A DNA stretch of 64,000 bases from Ridgeia piscesae (lineage: Eukaryota > Annelida > Polychaeta > Sabellida > Siboglinidae): contig JAODUO010000555.1 of assembly GCA_025642075.2 (NCBI GenBank), positions 191,001 to 255,000 on the forward strand, written 5' to 3'. The stretch's first letter is position 1. Each line of letters begins with the position of its first letter. Below are positions 52,387 to 64,000 of the stretch, piece by piece. Below the pieces are notes generated by a model, which saw only the letters and a list, made by a program, of their open reading frames with translations, made no database searches and was not told the DNA's origin. A program made the position numbers and the translations under genes.

Positions 52387-52915
52387 CCCATGGAGACAGT
52401 GTGGACTGTGGCCCATGGAGACAGTGTGGACTGTGACCCATGGAGACAGTGTGGACTGTGGCTCATGGAGACAGTGTGGACTCTGACTCATGCAGACAGT
52501 GTGGACTGTGGCCCATGGAGACAGTGTGGATTGTGACTCATGGAGACAATGTGGATTGTGACTCATGGAGACAGTGTGGACTGTGGCTCATGGTACATGT
52601 CGGGATTGTACTCATGAGCCAAACAATGTGGGATGGTGACTCATAGAGAGACAGTACAGAAATTTAACTCTGGCCACAACATTGACTTGGACTCCATGTC
52701 TTGTGTGTGTTATTAGAGACTCATGGAGACAGTGTGGATTGTGACTCATGGAGACAGTGTGGATTGTGACTCATGGAGACAATGTGGATTGTGACTCATG
52801 GAGACAGTGTGGACTGTGGTATGGAGACAGTGTGAACTGTGGCTCATGGAGACAGTGTGGACTGTGGTATGGAGACAGTGTGGACTGTGGCTCATGGAGA
52901 CAGTGTGGACTGTGG
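52387..52915. repeat. 25-bp minisatellite in two blocks
   Basis: Unit CATGGAGACAGTGTGGACTG then TGGCC. Blocks at 52387-52600 and 52718-52915 are separated by diverged sequence; some units lack 8 bp. Confidence 0.94.
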
Positions 52916-53062
52916 CATGTGTTACTGCAGCCTTTACTCATACCCTGCCCTTCCTCGTCAAGCAGGAAACAAATTACTCCTTCCTACACGCTTGACTAAA
53001 CAAATTCTTGTTGTTGCTACTAAGCTCAAAAAGATGCCACTGGTATTTATCTACTGCAGCCT

Positions 53063-54500
53063 CCAGTAGCAGATAGAGGACTTAGACAATTTAGAGATCG
53101 TGCCGTTGTCTTCGGTAGCAGATAGAGGACTTAGACAATTTAGAGATGGTGCCGTTGTCTTCAGTAGCAGATAGAGGACTTAGACAATTTAGAGATGGTG
53201 CCATTGTCTTCGGTAGCAGATAGAGGACTTAGACAATTTAGAGATGGTGCCATTGTCTTCGGTAGCAGATAGAGGACTTAGACAATTTAGAGATGGTGCC
53301 ATTGTCTTCGGTAGCAGATAGAGGACTTAGACAATTTAGAGATCGTGCCGTTGTCTTCAGTAGCAGATAGAGGACTTAGACAATTTAGAGATCGTGCAAT
53401 TGTCTTCGGTAGCAGATAGAGGACTTAGACAATTTAGAGATGGTGCCGTTGTCTTCAGTAGCAGATAGAGGACTTAGACAATTTAGAGATGGTGCCAGTT
53501 GTCTTCGGTAGCAGATAGAGGACTTAGACAATTTGGAGGGTGCCATTGTCTTCGGAGCAGATAGAGGACTTAGACAATGTGGAGATGGTGCCATTGTCTT
53601 CGGTAGCAGATGGAGGACTTAGACAATTTAGAGATCGTGCCGTTGTCTTCAGTAGCAGATAGAGGACTCTAGACAATTTAGAGATCTGGAGACAGTTGTC
53701 TTCGGTAGCAGATAGAGGACTTAGACAATTTAGAGAGGTGCCATTGTTTTCGGAGCAGATAGAGGACTTAGACAATTTGGATGGTGCCATTGTCTTGGTA
53801 GCAGATAGAGGACTTAGACAATTTAGAGATGGTGACGTTGTCTTCGGTAGCAGATAGAGGACTTAGACAATTTAGAGATCGTGCCGTTGTCTTCAGTAGC
53901 AGATAGAGGACTTAGACAATTTAGAGATGGTGCCACTGTCTTCGGTAGCAGATAGAGGACTTAGACAATTTAGAGATGGTGCCATTGTCTTCGGTAGCAG
54001 ATAGAGGACTTAGACAATTTAGAGATGGTGCCGTTGTCTTCAGTAGCAGATAGAGGACTTAGACAATTTAGAGATGGTGCCATTGTCTTCGGTAGCAGAT
54101 AGAGGACTTAGACAATTTAGAGATGGTGACGTTGTCTTCAGTAGCAGATAGAGGACTTAGACAATTTAGAGATGGTGCCATTGTCTTCGGTTGCAGATAG
54201 AGGACTTAGACAATTTAGAGATCGTGCCGTTGTCTTCAGTAGCAGATAGAGGACTTAGACAATTTAGAGATGGTGCCGTTTCCTTCAGTAGCAGATAGAG
54301 GACTTAGACAATTTAGAGATGGTGCCATTGTCTTCGGTAGCAGATAGAGGACTTAGACAATTTAGAGATGGTGCCGTTGTCTTCAGTAGCAGATAGAGGA
54401 CTTAGACAATTTAGAGATGGTGACGTTGTCTTCAGTAGCAGATAGAGGACTTAGACAACTTTGAGATGGTGCTGTTGTCTTTGGTAGCAGATAGAGGACT
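53063..54500. repeat. 49-bp minisatellite, about 29 copies
   Basis: Unit contains GTAGCAGATAGAGGACTTAG, ACAATTTAGAGATGGTGCC and ATTGTCTTCG. Indels cluster at 53530-53800. Confidence 0.97.
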
Positions 54501-56204
54501 TCAGCTAAGCACACATCTACCATCTAAAATAAATGTACAACTGGCACAACCGTTAGCCTAATACATTTGTTATACACAGCTCGGTCAAATACACAAGATA
54601 ACTGTAGCCATTGCGTACACAACACCAAGACAAGTGTCTAATGTAGCAAACGTTATTGAACAATAAATGTGTATTCAACTATTGTATTTCTGGACATGAC
54701 TTAGAATCATCAATAAACACCTTAAACATTCTGTAAATAAATTCTGTAAATAATTATATAACCTTGTATAATAAAACCCCCAAATGTAGCTGCCTTCCAG
54801 ACCCTCAAAGTGTCAGCCATGCTGTGCCAGGGCAGTTATATTCAGTGATGTGACATTTATGAGGTCAGAGAGATGCACTCATTCCTAGACTGGTTCAGAT
54901 ATATGTGCCAAGTACAGGGGGCGTGTGGGGAGGCAGGGGGCTAGAAATAGCACAAATAGTTACTTTTGTGCTTAAACGCTAACATTTGCTGTCGCCAAGA
55001 AATAGCAGAAATGTTTGTTTTATAATTGAATACAATTTTAGAGGCAGCCAAGAAACCGTGTGCATGTACATAACTGTGTTTATTTCAAGTTAAATCTAGC
55101 CAAGAAACCATGTGAATGAACATAACTGTGTTTATTTAAAGTTAAGTCTGGGTGGGGGAGGGTCTGGCACTCTTCAGACATTCTTAAATCTTTCTTTTAA
55201 AAATAGGCTGGTTAACAGTAGCTGTGGAGACATCAGCCAGAAACACAAGTAATTCTGTTTTTTCAGGGAATGAACGTCCAGTGATTTTAACTGGTAAACT
55301 GACCGGGAACAAGTGTATAACTTGGCATTCACCAGGTGGCGCTTTAGTGATTACAACATAAAACTACATGCGTCCACTTGCAATCAGTGCCCTCAGCAAC
55401 TGTGATGCAAAAAGAATTTTTTTTTAAACTTACAAAATGGAGGGTCGCTACAGTCCAGTATCAGATGCTGACAAACATGAATTTGATATAAACATGACTG
55501 AATGGTGCACTGCTTCAAACTGGCCAATGAGAGTCAACGTAACAAAAGGAAGGTGCAGCTGTTAGTGTTATTACAATTATGCTTACGAGATTAACGGCAA
55601 AAATATACCGGACTTTGTAACACAAAATGTATACAACGACAGTCTAAGTGTACAAAGTTGTCTTGTTTAATGGTTTTGGAATTAAATAGAAATATCTTTA
55701 AGGAAATATATAGTTTATACAATGATATTCCCACATTAAATAAAAACTCAATTATAGAATGACTTGCTAATCTTCAGAAATGTTGTCACTACAGCACAAT
55801 TTTGGCTGGCAATGGGAAGCTTATGTAACAATTTTTGAGATTCACCCTATGAAGTGAGCTGTCTCCTCATGCAAAGAAAGTCTACCCCATTAATAAGTCC
55901 TTGTCACGTTGCACACAGACCTCATCCATGTCAATGTTTACCCTGCTTAGTCAACAGTCACGTTCACAATACAGCACTCATAAACAGTATTTACACTAGG
56001 TATAAATTGACGTAATATTTGCTCAGATTCAATTCACGTCAAAGCTTCACCTGTCAGTCTCAACTCTCAACAACTTACATAAGATCTTAAGGCTAAGAAT
56101 GTCAGTACAGTGACTACAGTGACCAATGTTAAGGAAGCAAAATCTGCTAGATGCAGTAACTTCTGTCTAAGCTGGTCTACAAATGTCATCCACACAAACC
56201 TGTG
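54501..56204. other. AT-rich unique spacer
   Basis: Includes a CTCF-like motif at 55330-55345. No gene recognised. Confidence 0.5.
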
Positions 56205-56650
56205 ACCACTAGACTGACACACTACACCACACAGACCACTAGACTGACACACTGTGCCACACAGACCACTAGACTGACACACTGTGCCACATAGACCACT
56301 AGACTGACACACTACACCACACAGACCACTAGACTGACACACTGTGCCACACAGACCACTAGACATGATACACTGTGCCACATAGACCACTAGACTGACA
56401 CACTGTGCCACATAGACCACTAGACATGATACACTGTGCCACATAGACCACTAGACTGACACACTGTGCCACATAGACCACTAGACATGATACACTGTGC
56501 CACATAGACCACTAGACTGACACACTGTGCCACATAGACATGATACACTGTACCACATAGACCGCTAGACTGACACACTGTGCCACATAGACCACTAGAT
56601 GTGATACACTGTGCCACATAGACCACTAGACATGATACACTGTGCCACAG
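56205..56650. repeat. 30-bp minisatellite, about 15 copies
   Basis: Unit ACATAGACCACTAGACTGAC then ACACTGTGCC. In the right half, ACTGACAC and CATGATAC variants alternate to give dimers. Confidence 0.96.
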
Positions 56651-57967
56651 GTCAACTGTGTATTTCCTCAGTTGTCTGTTGGCTGGTGAGCTACATGTAC
56701 TGTCACGACTGTCCTTCCTCAGACCTGTTGCTTCACATTCCTGTCTCTATTTACCAGATCTACACAAGTTACATTGAAATGTAATTTCATTAGGAACCTC
56801 TAAACTATGTATCACTGTAAGTTGCCATGGCAACCACCGTCTCTTTCAGGCAGTCACAACTTGTCTGCAGTCTAAAGGAGCAGTGGTGACTTGTTGACCA
56901 AGACTTACACAAACAACCCATGAGAAAATGGGGGTTATATTTTATACCAAACCAACAAATTATTTGGTACAGATTAGTCTTAGAAACATCTTGACACGGT
57001 CAACTATTTTAGTGAAACAATCTGCCATATTTAAATTAAGTTAGTGCAAATAATATAATGATACATAGACTGAACATGCAGCAGATTGTGAGGGAGGCAG
57101 GGAGAGAGAGAGAGGGGGGGAGAGAGAGAGGGGGGAAGAGAGAGAGAGAGTGAGTGAGCGAGCGAGCGAGAGAAACATAGAGAGAGGAAGAGAGAACACT
57201 TTCAATAGCCCAGATGTCAGACAAATAGCACACCCTGCATTAGCAGCAAATGACTATGTATGAGACAATATCATGAGAGGTCAGATTGTCTGCCTGATAT
57301 GTTAATGCAGTAGTTACATCACATCAGCAAACAGCTAGTTTCACTGAAGTTACAGCACTACAAAAATGTCACTTGCTTGTGCCCTGAGAAATAATGCTAC
57401 TTCCATATATGGCTGTACTGTTGCATCGTGGGTATCAAGTTGTCTGGACGTTGTTCAAGTGAATATAAACCGTAAATTTCATTGGGTGATTTATTAATCT
57501 GTCAATATTTACCATAAAAGTCTCTGCTACATAAAACTGGTTAAGTTTCTAGAACCACCAAATGCAGGTCACAGCAGTAACAGATTTTGTGAGGATGTTT
57601 ATCGTATATTTTACCCAATTTAGGTGTTATAAACACTAATAAAAATCAATCCAACCATGTTCAGTAAAACAACAGTGATGGAACATAACTAGCCGAGTTG
57701 GACCCCAAATTTCACGAAAACAAGTACTGTAAAATTAGTAGTTCTAAAACAACCTATGGGAAATGTTCATGTAGACATTCTGTACGTGACTGCATCCTAC
57801 AGGTGACCCTCTCAACAACTCCCAAATATAACACGTTGGGAAGGCGTCCGATTTCCCATCTTTAATGTGAATGAGGGATGAGATCCCGATGTGCTCCCAT
57901 CAGCTGTACATTCAGCCTCCCTCCCTGTCTTGACATCACGTGAGAAGATGCAGGAATTCACTGGCTC
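56651..57967. other. AT-rich unique spacer with GA-rich tract
   Basis: 57093-57190 is a GAGAGAGGGG and GCGAGCGA purine tract. No gene recognised. Confidence 0.5.
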
Positions 57968-60704
57968 TAGAGACACGTGTCCCTGATGCTGTCCCTCCAA
58001 CTGGTCTAGAGACACGTGTCCCTGATGCTGTCCCTCCAACTGGTCTAGAGACACGTGTCCCTGATGCTGTCCCTCCAACTGGTCTAGAGAGACACGTGTC
58101 CCTGATGCTGTCCCTCCAACTGGTCTAGAGACACGTGTCCCTGATGCTGTCCCTCCAACTGGTCTAGAGAGACACATGTCCCTGATGATGTCCCTCCAAC
58201 TGGTCTAGAGAGACACGTGTCCCTGATGCTGTCCCTCCAACTGGTCTAGAGAGACACATGTCCCTGATGCTGTCCCTCCAACTGGTCTAGAGACACGTAT
58301 CCCTGATGCTGTCCCTCCAACTGGTCTAGAGACACGTGTCCCTGATGCTGTCCCTCCAACTGGTCTAGAGACACGTGTCCCTGATGCTGTCCCTCCAACT
58401 GGTCTAGAGACACGTGTCCCTGATGCTGTCCCTCCAACTGGTCTAGAGAGACACGTGTCCCTGATGCTGTCCCTCCAACTGGTCTAGAGACACGTATCCC
58501 TGATGCTGTCCCTCCAACTGGTCTAGAGAGACACATGTCCCTGATGATGTCCCTCCAACTGGTCTAGAGAGACACGTGTCCCTGATGCTGTCCCTCCAAC
58601 TGGTCTAGAGAGACACATGTCCCTGATGCTGTCCCTCCAACTGGTCTAGAGACACGTATCCCTGATGCTGTCCCTCCAACTGGTCTAGAGACACGTGTCC
58701 CTGATGCTGTCCCTCCAACTGGTCTAGAGACACGTGTCCCTGATGCTGTCCCTCCAACTGGTCTAGAGAGACACGTGTCCCTGATGCTGTCCCTCCAACT
58801 GGTCTAGAGAGACACATGTCCCTGATGCTGTCCCTCCAACTGGTCTAGAGACACGTGTCCCTGATGCTGTCCCTCCAACTGGTCTAGAGACACGTGTCCC
58901 TGATGCTGTCCCTCCAACTGGTCTAGAGACACGTGTCCCTGATGCTGTCCCTCCAACTGGTCTAGAGACACGTGTCCCTGATGCTGTCCCTCCAACTGGT
59001 CTAGAGAGACACGTGTCCCTGATGCTGTCCCTCCAACTGGTCTAGAGACACGTGTCCCTGATGCTGTCCCTCCAACTGGTCTAGAGACACGTGTCCCTGA
59101 TGCTGTCCCTCCAACTGGTCTAGAGACACGTGTCCCTGATGCTGTCCCTCCAACTGGTCTAGAGACACGTGTCCCTGATGCTGTCCCTCCAACTGGTCTA
59201 GAGACACGTGTCCCTGATGCTGTCCCTCCAACTGGTCTAGAGACACGTGTCCCTGATGCTGTCCCTCCAACTGGTCTAGAGAGACACATGTCCCTGATGA
59301 TGTCCCTCCAACTGGTCTAGAGAGACACGTGTCCCTGATGCTGTCCCTCCAACTGGTCTAGAGAGACACGTGTCCCTGATGCTGTCCCTCCAACTGGTCT
59401 AGAGACACGTATCCCTGATGCTGTCCCTCCAACTGGTCTAGAGACACGTGTCCCTGATGCTGTCCCTCCAACTGGTCTAGAGACACGTGTCCCTGATGCT
59501 GTCCCTCCAACTGGTCTAGAGAGACACGTGTCCCTGATGCTGTCCCTCCAACTGGTCTAGAGACACGTGTCCCTGATGCTGTCCCTCCAACTGGTCTAGA
59601 GAGACACGTGTCCCTGATGCTGTCCCTCCAACTGGTCTAGAGAGACACGTGTCCCTGATGCTGTCCCTCCAACTGGTCTAGAGAGACACGTGTCCCTGAT
59701 GCTGTCCCTCCAACTGGTCTAGAGACACGTATCCCTGATGCTGTCCCTCCAACTGGTCTAGAGACACGTGTCCCTGATGCTGTCCCTCCAACTGGTCTAG
59801 AGACACGTGTCCCTGATGCTGTCCCTCCAACTGGTCTAGAGAGACACGTGTCCCTGATGCTGTCCCTCCAACTGGTCTAGAGACACGTGTCCCTGATGCT
59901 GTCCCTCCAACTGGTCTAGAGACACGTGTCCCTGATGCTGTCCCTCCAACTGGTCTAGAGACACGTGTCCCTGATGCTGTCCCTCCAACTGGTCTAGAGA
60001 CACGTGTCCCTGATGCTGTCCCTCCAACTGGTCTAGAGACACGTGTCCCTGATGCTGTCCCTCCAACTGGTCTAGAGAGACACGTGTCCCTGATGCTGTC
60101 CCTCCAACTGGTCTAGAGACACGTGTCCCTGATGCTGTCCCTCCAACTGGTCTAGAGACACGTGTCCCTGATGCTGTCCCTCCAACTGGTCTAGAGAGAC
60201 ACGTGTCCCTGATGCTGTCCCTCCAACTGGTCTAGAGACATGTGTCCCTGATGCTGTCCCTCCAACTGGTCTAGAGACACGTATCCCTGATGCTGTCCCT
60301 CCAACTGGTCTAGAGACACGTGTCCCTGATGCTGTCCCTCCAACTGGTCTAGAGACACGTGTCCCTGATGCTGTCCCTCCAACTGGTCTAGAGAGACACA
60401 TGTCCCTGATGCTGTCCCTCCAACTGGTCTAGAGACACGTGTCCCTGATGCTGTCCCTCCAACTGGTCTAGAGAGACACATGTCCCTGATGATGTCCCTC
60501 CAACTGGTCTAGAGACACGTGTCCCTGATGCTGTCCCTCCAACTGGTCTAGAGACACGTGTCCCTGATGCTGTCCCTCCAACTGGTCTAGAGACACGTGT
60601 CCCTGATGCTGTCCCTCCAACTGGTCTAGAGACACGTATCCCTGATGCTGTCCCTCCAACTGGTCTAGAGACACGTGTCCCTGATGATGTCCCTCCAACT
60701 GGTC
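57968..60704. repeat. 39/41-bp minisatellite with an E-box in most units, about 69 copies
   Basis: Unit contains CCAACTGGTCTAGAGACACG and TGTCCCTGATGCTGTCCCT. Most units hold the 10-bp palindrome GACACGTGTC. A 41-bp form has an extra GA before GACAC. Variants CACGTA, CACATG and GATGATG recur in the same order in several places. The 39-bp period leaves long minus-strand frames open; these are not genes. Confidence 0.98.
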
Positions 60705-60712
60705 TGTTTGGT

Positions 60713-60930
60713 GTTTCTACTGTCTCATACACACACCATGGTGTGTTTCTACTGTCTCATACACACACCATGGTGTGTTTCTACTGTCTCATACACACAC
60801 CATGGTGTGTTTCTACTGTCTCATACACACACCATGGTGTGTTTCTACTGTCTCATACACACACCATGGCATGTCTCTACTGTCTCATATATCATGGTGT
60901 GTTTCTACTGTCTCATACACCATGGTCTCA
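60713..60930. repeat. 32-bp minisatellite with internal palindrome, about 6 copies
   Basis: Unit TTTCTACTGTCTCATACACA then CACCATGGTGTG. Each intact unit holds the perfect 16-bp palindrome ACACACCATGGTGTGT. Confidence 0.95.
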
Positions 60931-61930
60931 TACACAGACCATGGTGTCTTCACATACACTATTGTCTTCATATATGCACTCCAGTTACACATCTTGTCTT
61001 GCATTACACATTTTGTCTTAAGTTACACGTCTTGTCACACTTACACATATTATCCCTCACTTACACACGTCATATAACTTGGAATGCTAAAAGAATTTGG
61101 TACAAGTTGGTAAAAGCAGTAGAACGTAAACATAATTTTAAACAGGAATTTGCAAAAATTGCTTTCACTATCTGTGCTTGATGTGAGGAGATTTGTGGGC
61201 AAGGAATGGTGGTTGTCACTGGTGCTCTGACACTGACACTGACAAACACCAGACACAACACAACTAGTCAACTACACACTCTTAGTCTGTTACACATCTA
61301 ACTACACACACTGGCTAACATTGACCAAATGAACACCTGTACAACATGACACATGTATATCTGTTTGTGTCGTTATCTATGTCACAGAGTTATTGTTGGT
61401 GTCATTGTCATAGTCTGTGTCATCGTCTATGTCGGTGTACATATTGTTGGTCTGGCATGTGTCACTAGACAATAGGGAGAGCCAGTCATGACGTCCACTG
61501 TGACTCTAGTCAGCACAGTGACCAGTGTAATATTCAGTTACAGGTGTCCATCCTACACCTGTTGTCAAACAGACCCAGACTGACCAGAGCTGGGTCGAAG
61601 TTCAGTTGTCACTGACCACATCAATGGTGAAAGGTAAGTGTCCTAAACTTAGGACTGTTCAACAAAAGCTACACTTCACTTTATGGCAAACCTGATCAAT
61701 CAAACATCTCCTCGACTTATCTGGAAAGCATTCAGCCATGTTGCAACTAATACAAGAGTGTTTGTCACCACCACTGATGTACACATCCATTCAATTACTT
61801 ACATAATATAAAGCTGTAAATGGCAAGTACACCCTCAAATAGTTCATATACATGCCAATTTATATCATTTACCCAAGATAAATGTTATATGTTTTTTACT
61901 TTTTGGTCTCAATGTTAATTCTTAACAAGC
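60931..61930. other. Unique spacer
   Basis: No exon, RNA or strong repeat recognised. Confidence 0.5.
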
Positions 61931-62012
61931 TCTTGTGTACTGGGTGCAATCCATGTCGCACTTGTGTACTGGGTGCAATCCATATTGCACTTGTGTACTG
62001 GGTGCAATCCAT
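61931..62012. repeat. 28-bp repeat, 3 copies
   Basis: Unit CTTGTGTACTGGGTGCAATC then CATATTGC. Confidence 0.92.
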
Positions 62013-62232
62013 ATTATCATAATAATGACAACAAGACTGTTTCATAATATTAATAATACAAAAGAGAATTTTTACCAATGTGCAACAAATCTAACAATTA
62101 TTATTAAGTTCCATTTAAAGATAATATATTTATTCTCTACATTTTTTTTAGAGAATTAAATTGTTCCATTATGACATTTGATGGTGACACATTCTGTGGA
62201 TGATTGTGTCAGGCACTGTGTAATGATCACTA

Positions 62233-62318
62233 ATGGTCACTGTCACTGTCACTGTCACTGTCACTGTCACTGTCACTGTCACTGTCACTGTCACTGTCAC
62301 TGTCACTGTCACTGTCAC
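62233..62318. repeat. (GTCACT)n hexanucleotide microsatellite
   Basis: About 14 perfect units. Confidence 0.97.
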
Positions 62319-62586
62319 CCACTCAAGCAGTCAATTATCTCACACATTATGTATACATCATGAACAAAAGACAACATGCAGAACCAGTCTTTGTGAGTCC
62401 ATCAAAGTCAACCAAACCTTGAATGTCGTCTCAAATCACTGATCCTCTAACCCAGTGTCTCTATTTACATGTACAAGGCTGCACCCCATAATTGTATTGA
62501 GGAAGAAAGTAACATAGTTACCTCCAGTCCCTGGAGAGGGTTAATGTCCTTGACTGTGTTTGGTGGAAGCTAACATCATTACTGTC

Positions 62587-63425
62587 AGCCGTGATACAGC
62601 ACTGGGTGAGAACAGTGAGCCATGATACAGCACTGGGAGAGAACACTGAGCCGTGATACAGCACTGGGAGAGAACACTGAGCCGTGATACAGCACTGGGA
62701 GAGAACACTGAGCCGTGATACAGCACTGGGAGAGAACACTGAGCCGTGATACAGCACTGGGTGAGAACACAGTGAGCCTGATACAGCACTGGGAGAGAAC
62801 ACTGAGCCGTGATACAGCACTGGGAGAGAACACTGAGCCGTGATACAGCACTGGGTGAGGACACTGAGCCCTGATACAGCACTGGGTGAGAACACAGAGC
62901 CCTGATACAGCACTGGGAGAGAACACTGAGCCGTGATACAGCACTGGGAGAGAACACTGAGCCGTGATACAGCACTGGGTGAGGACACTGAGCCCTGATA
63001 CAGCACTGGGAGAGAACACTGAGCCCTGATACAACACTGGGAGAGAACACTGAGCCGTGATACAGCACTGGGTGAGGACACTGAGCCCTGATACAGCACT
63101 GGGTGAGAACACTGAGCCGTGATACAGCACTGGGTGAGGACACTGAGCCCTGATACAGCACTGGGAGAGAACACTGAGCCGTGATACAGCACTGGGAGAG
63201 AACACTGAGCCGTGATACAGCACTGGGTGAGAACACTGAGCCCTGATACAGCACTGGGAGAGAACACTGAGCCCTGATACAGCACTGGGAGAGAACACTG
63301 AGCCGTGATACAGCACTGGGTGAGGACACTGAGCCCTGATACAGCACTGGGTGAGAACACTGAGCCGTGATACAGCACTGGGTGAGAACACTGAGCCGTG
63401 ATACAGCACTGGGTGAGAACACTGA
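62587..63425. repeat. 31-bp minisatellite, 27 copies
   Basis: Unit GAGCCGTGATACAGCACTGG then GAGAGAACACT, with CCCTGATAC and GGTGAGGACACT variants. Long Cys/Ser-rich minus-strand frames are by-products. Confidence 0.97.
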
Positions 63426-64000
63426 GGCATTCTCTTGTTTCTGTACACACCTTGTAATGGGGCGGGCTCAGGTGGCAGCAACAGATGGTTGTATTCTAAA
63501 CATTACACAATGTTTCAGGACATGTCTTAATCTCTCAATAAAACCTTCTAGTTCTATAAGTCTTAATTTGCAGTTACACTACATGCAGCGTCTGTGTTCC
63601 CTTCAAACAGTCGAAACATTATAGTGGATTGTCAAAGTGAGACATAAAGTGATATCATCTGGGTGAACTATCTAGTATCTACCCACCTGTCTACCCTCCT
63701 TTGGAGCTCACAGAATGGGGTGGTTATCATCTAGCTGACTCTTTAGTCTACCCCTTTAATAGCCCCAGGTCAGACAACTCTGCTTTAATCTATTCACCTT
63801 TCTTGTAAATATTTGGCTGTTTTTGTGATATGATGTTATCACCCCTCTGATAAATTGTCTTGTGTGGGAGGGCGCCAGGGGGCAGGGTAAAGATAGCAGC
63901 AGATCACTGGACATCAGATAAGACCCTGCCACATGTGTATTAGGATTTCACTTACTGGTAGTCATGTCCTCTGTGGTGACACTGACAGTGACATACTAAC
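63426..64000. other. Unique spacer, right edge
   Basis: Contains a CTCF-like GGCGCCAGGGGGCAGGG at 63871-63887. No gene recognised. Confidence 0.5.

Noticed and set aside
55420..55480. Resemblance on the minus strand to part of the FLYWCH exon (a CGACCC then CCAT segment, GTAAGTTTAAAAAAA)
   Set aside because: Only a few dozen bases look alike, partly an A-run, and no zinc-finger residues are present.
62518..63481. Three overlapping minus-strand frames near 300 codons each
   Set aside because: All three are readings of one 31-bp repeat.

Overview
The window looks like intron-dominated nuclear DNA from an invertebrate animal. The signs are a multi-exon gene with GT/AG introns, CpG-poor non-coding DNA, a tRNA-headed SINE, hAT-type MITEs and a FLYWCH-type transposon fragment. 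There is no operon structure, ribosome-binding site or prokaryotic gene. The phylum cannot be decided from what is visible; a marine lophotrochozoan or invertebrate deuterostome would fit.

The one gene I can support is a glypican, a GPI-anchored heparan sulfate proteoglycan core protein, on the minus strand. Three consecutive internal exons are present: 38853-39029, 19576-20279 and 11151-11437, in transcript order. Their splice phases agree exactly (1/1, 1/0, 0/2) and together they encode about 389 residues with 13 of the 14 family cysteines. Exon 1 (signal peptide, first cysteine) was not found between 39030 and the right edge. The C-terminal exons (last core helices, Ser-Gly glycosaminoglycan sites, GPI signal) were not found between the left edge and 11150. 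The introns are about 18.6 kb and 8.1 kb, with at least 25 kb of flank upstream and at least 11 kb downstream.

By my tally about 34 kb of the 64 kb is tandem repeat: over 50 separate micro- and minisatellites with units of 2 to 49 bp, nearly all unrelated in sequence. The largest are the 32-bp array (361-2771), 16-bp array (24155-26346), 14-bp array (33821-35440), 30-bp array (37039-38608), 20/49-bp composite (41150-44518), 49-bp array (53063-54500) and 39-bp array with an E-box in most units (57968-60704). Several show higher-order structure. Most long open frames here are by-products of these arrays and are not genes.

Mobile elements: a fold-back element (9536-10488) whose two ends are inverted arrays of a 15-16 bp monomer around a FLYWCH zinc-finger exon; two hAT-type MITEs with perfect 8-bp target-site duplications (15222-15525 and 31377-31537, the second inside a minisatellite) and a truncated third copy (48505-48590); and a tRNA-derived SINE (20869-21235). 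The remaining spacers are AT-rich or low-complexity sequence in which I recognise no gene.
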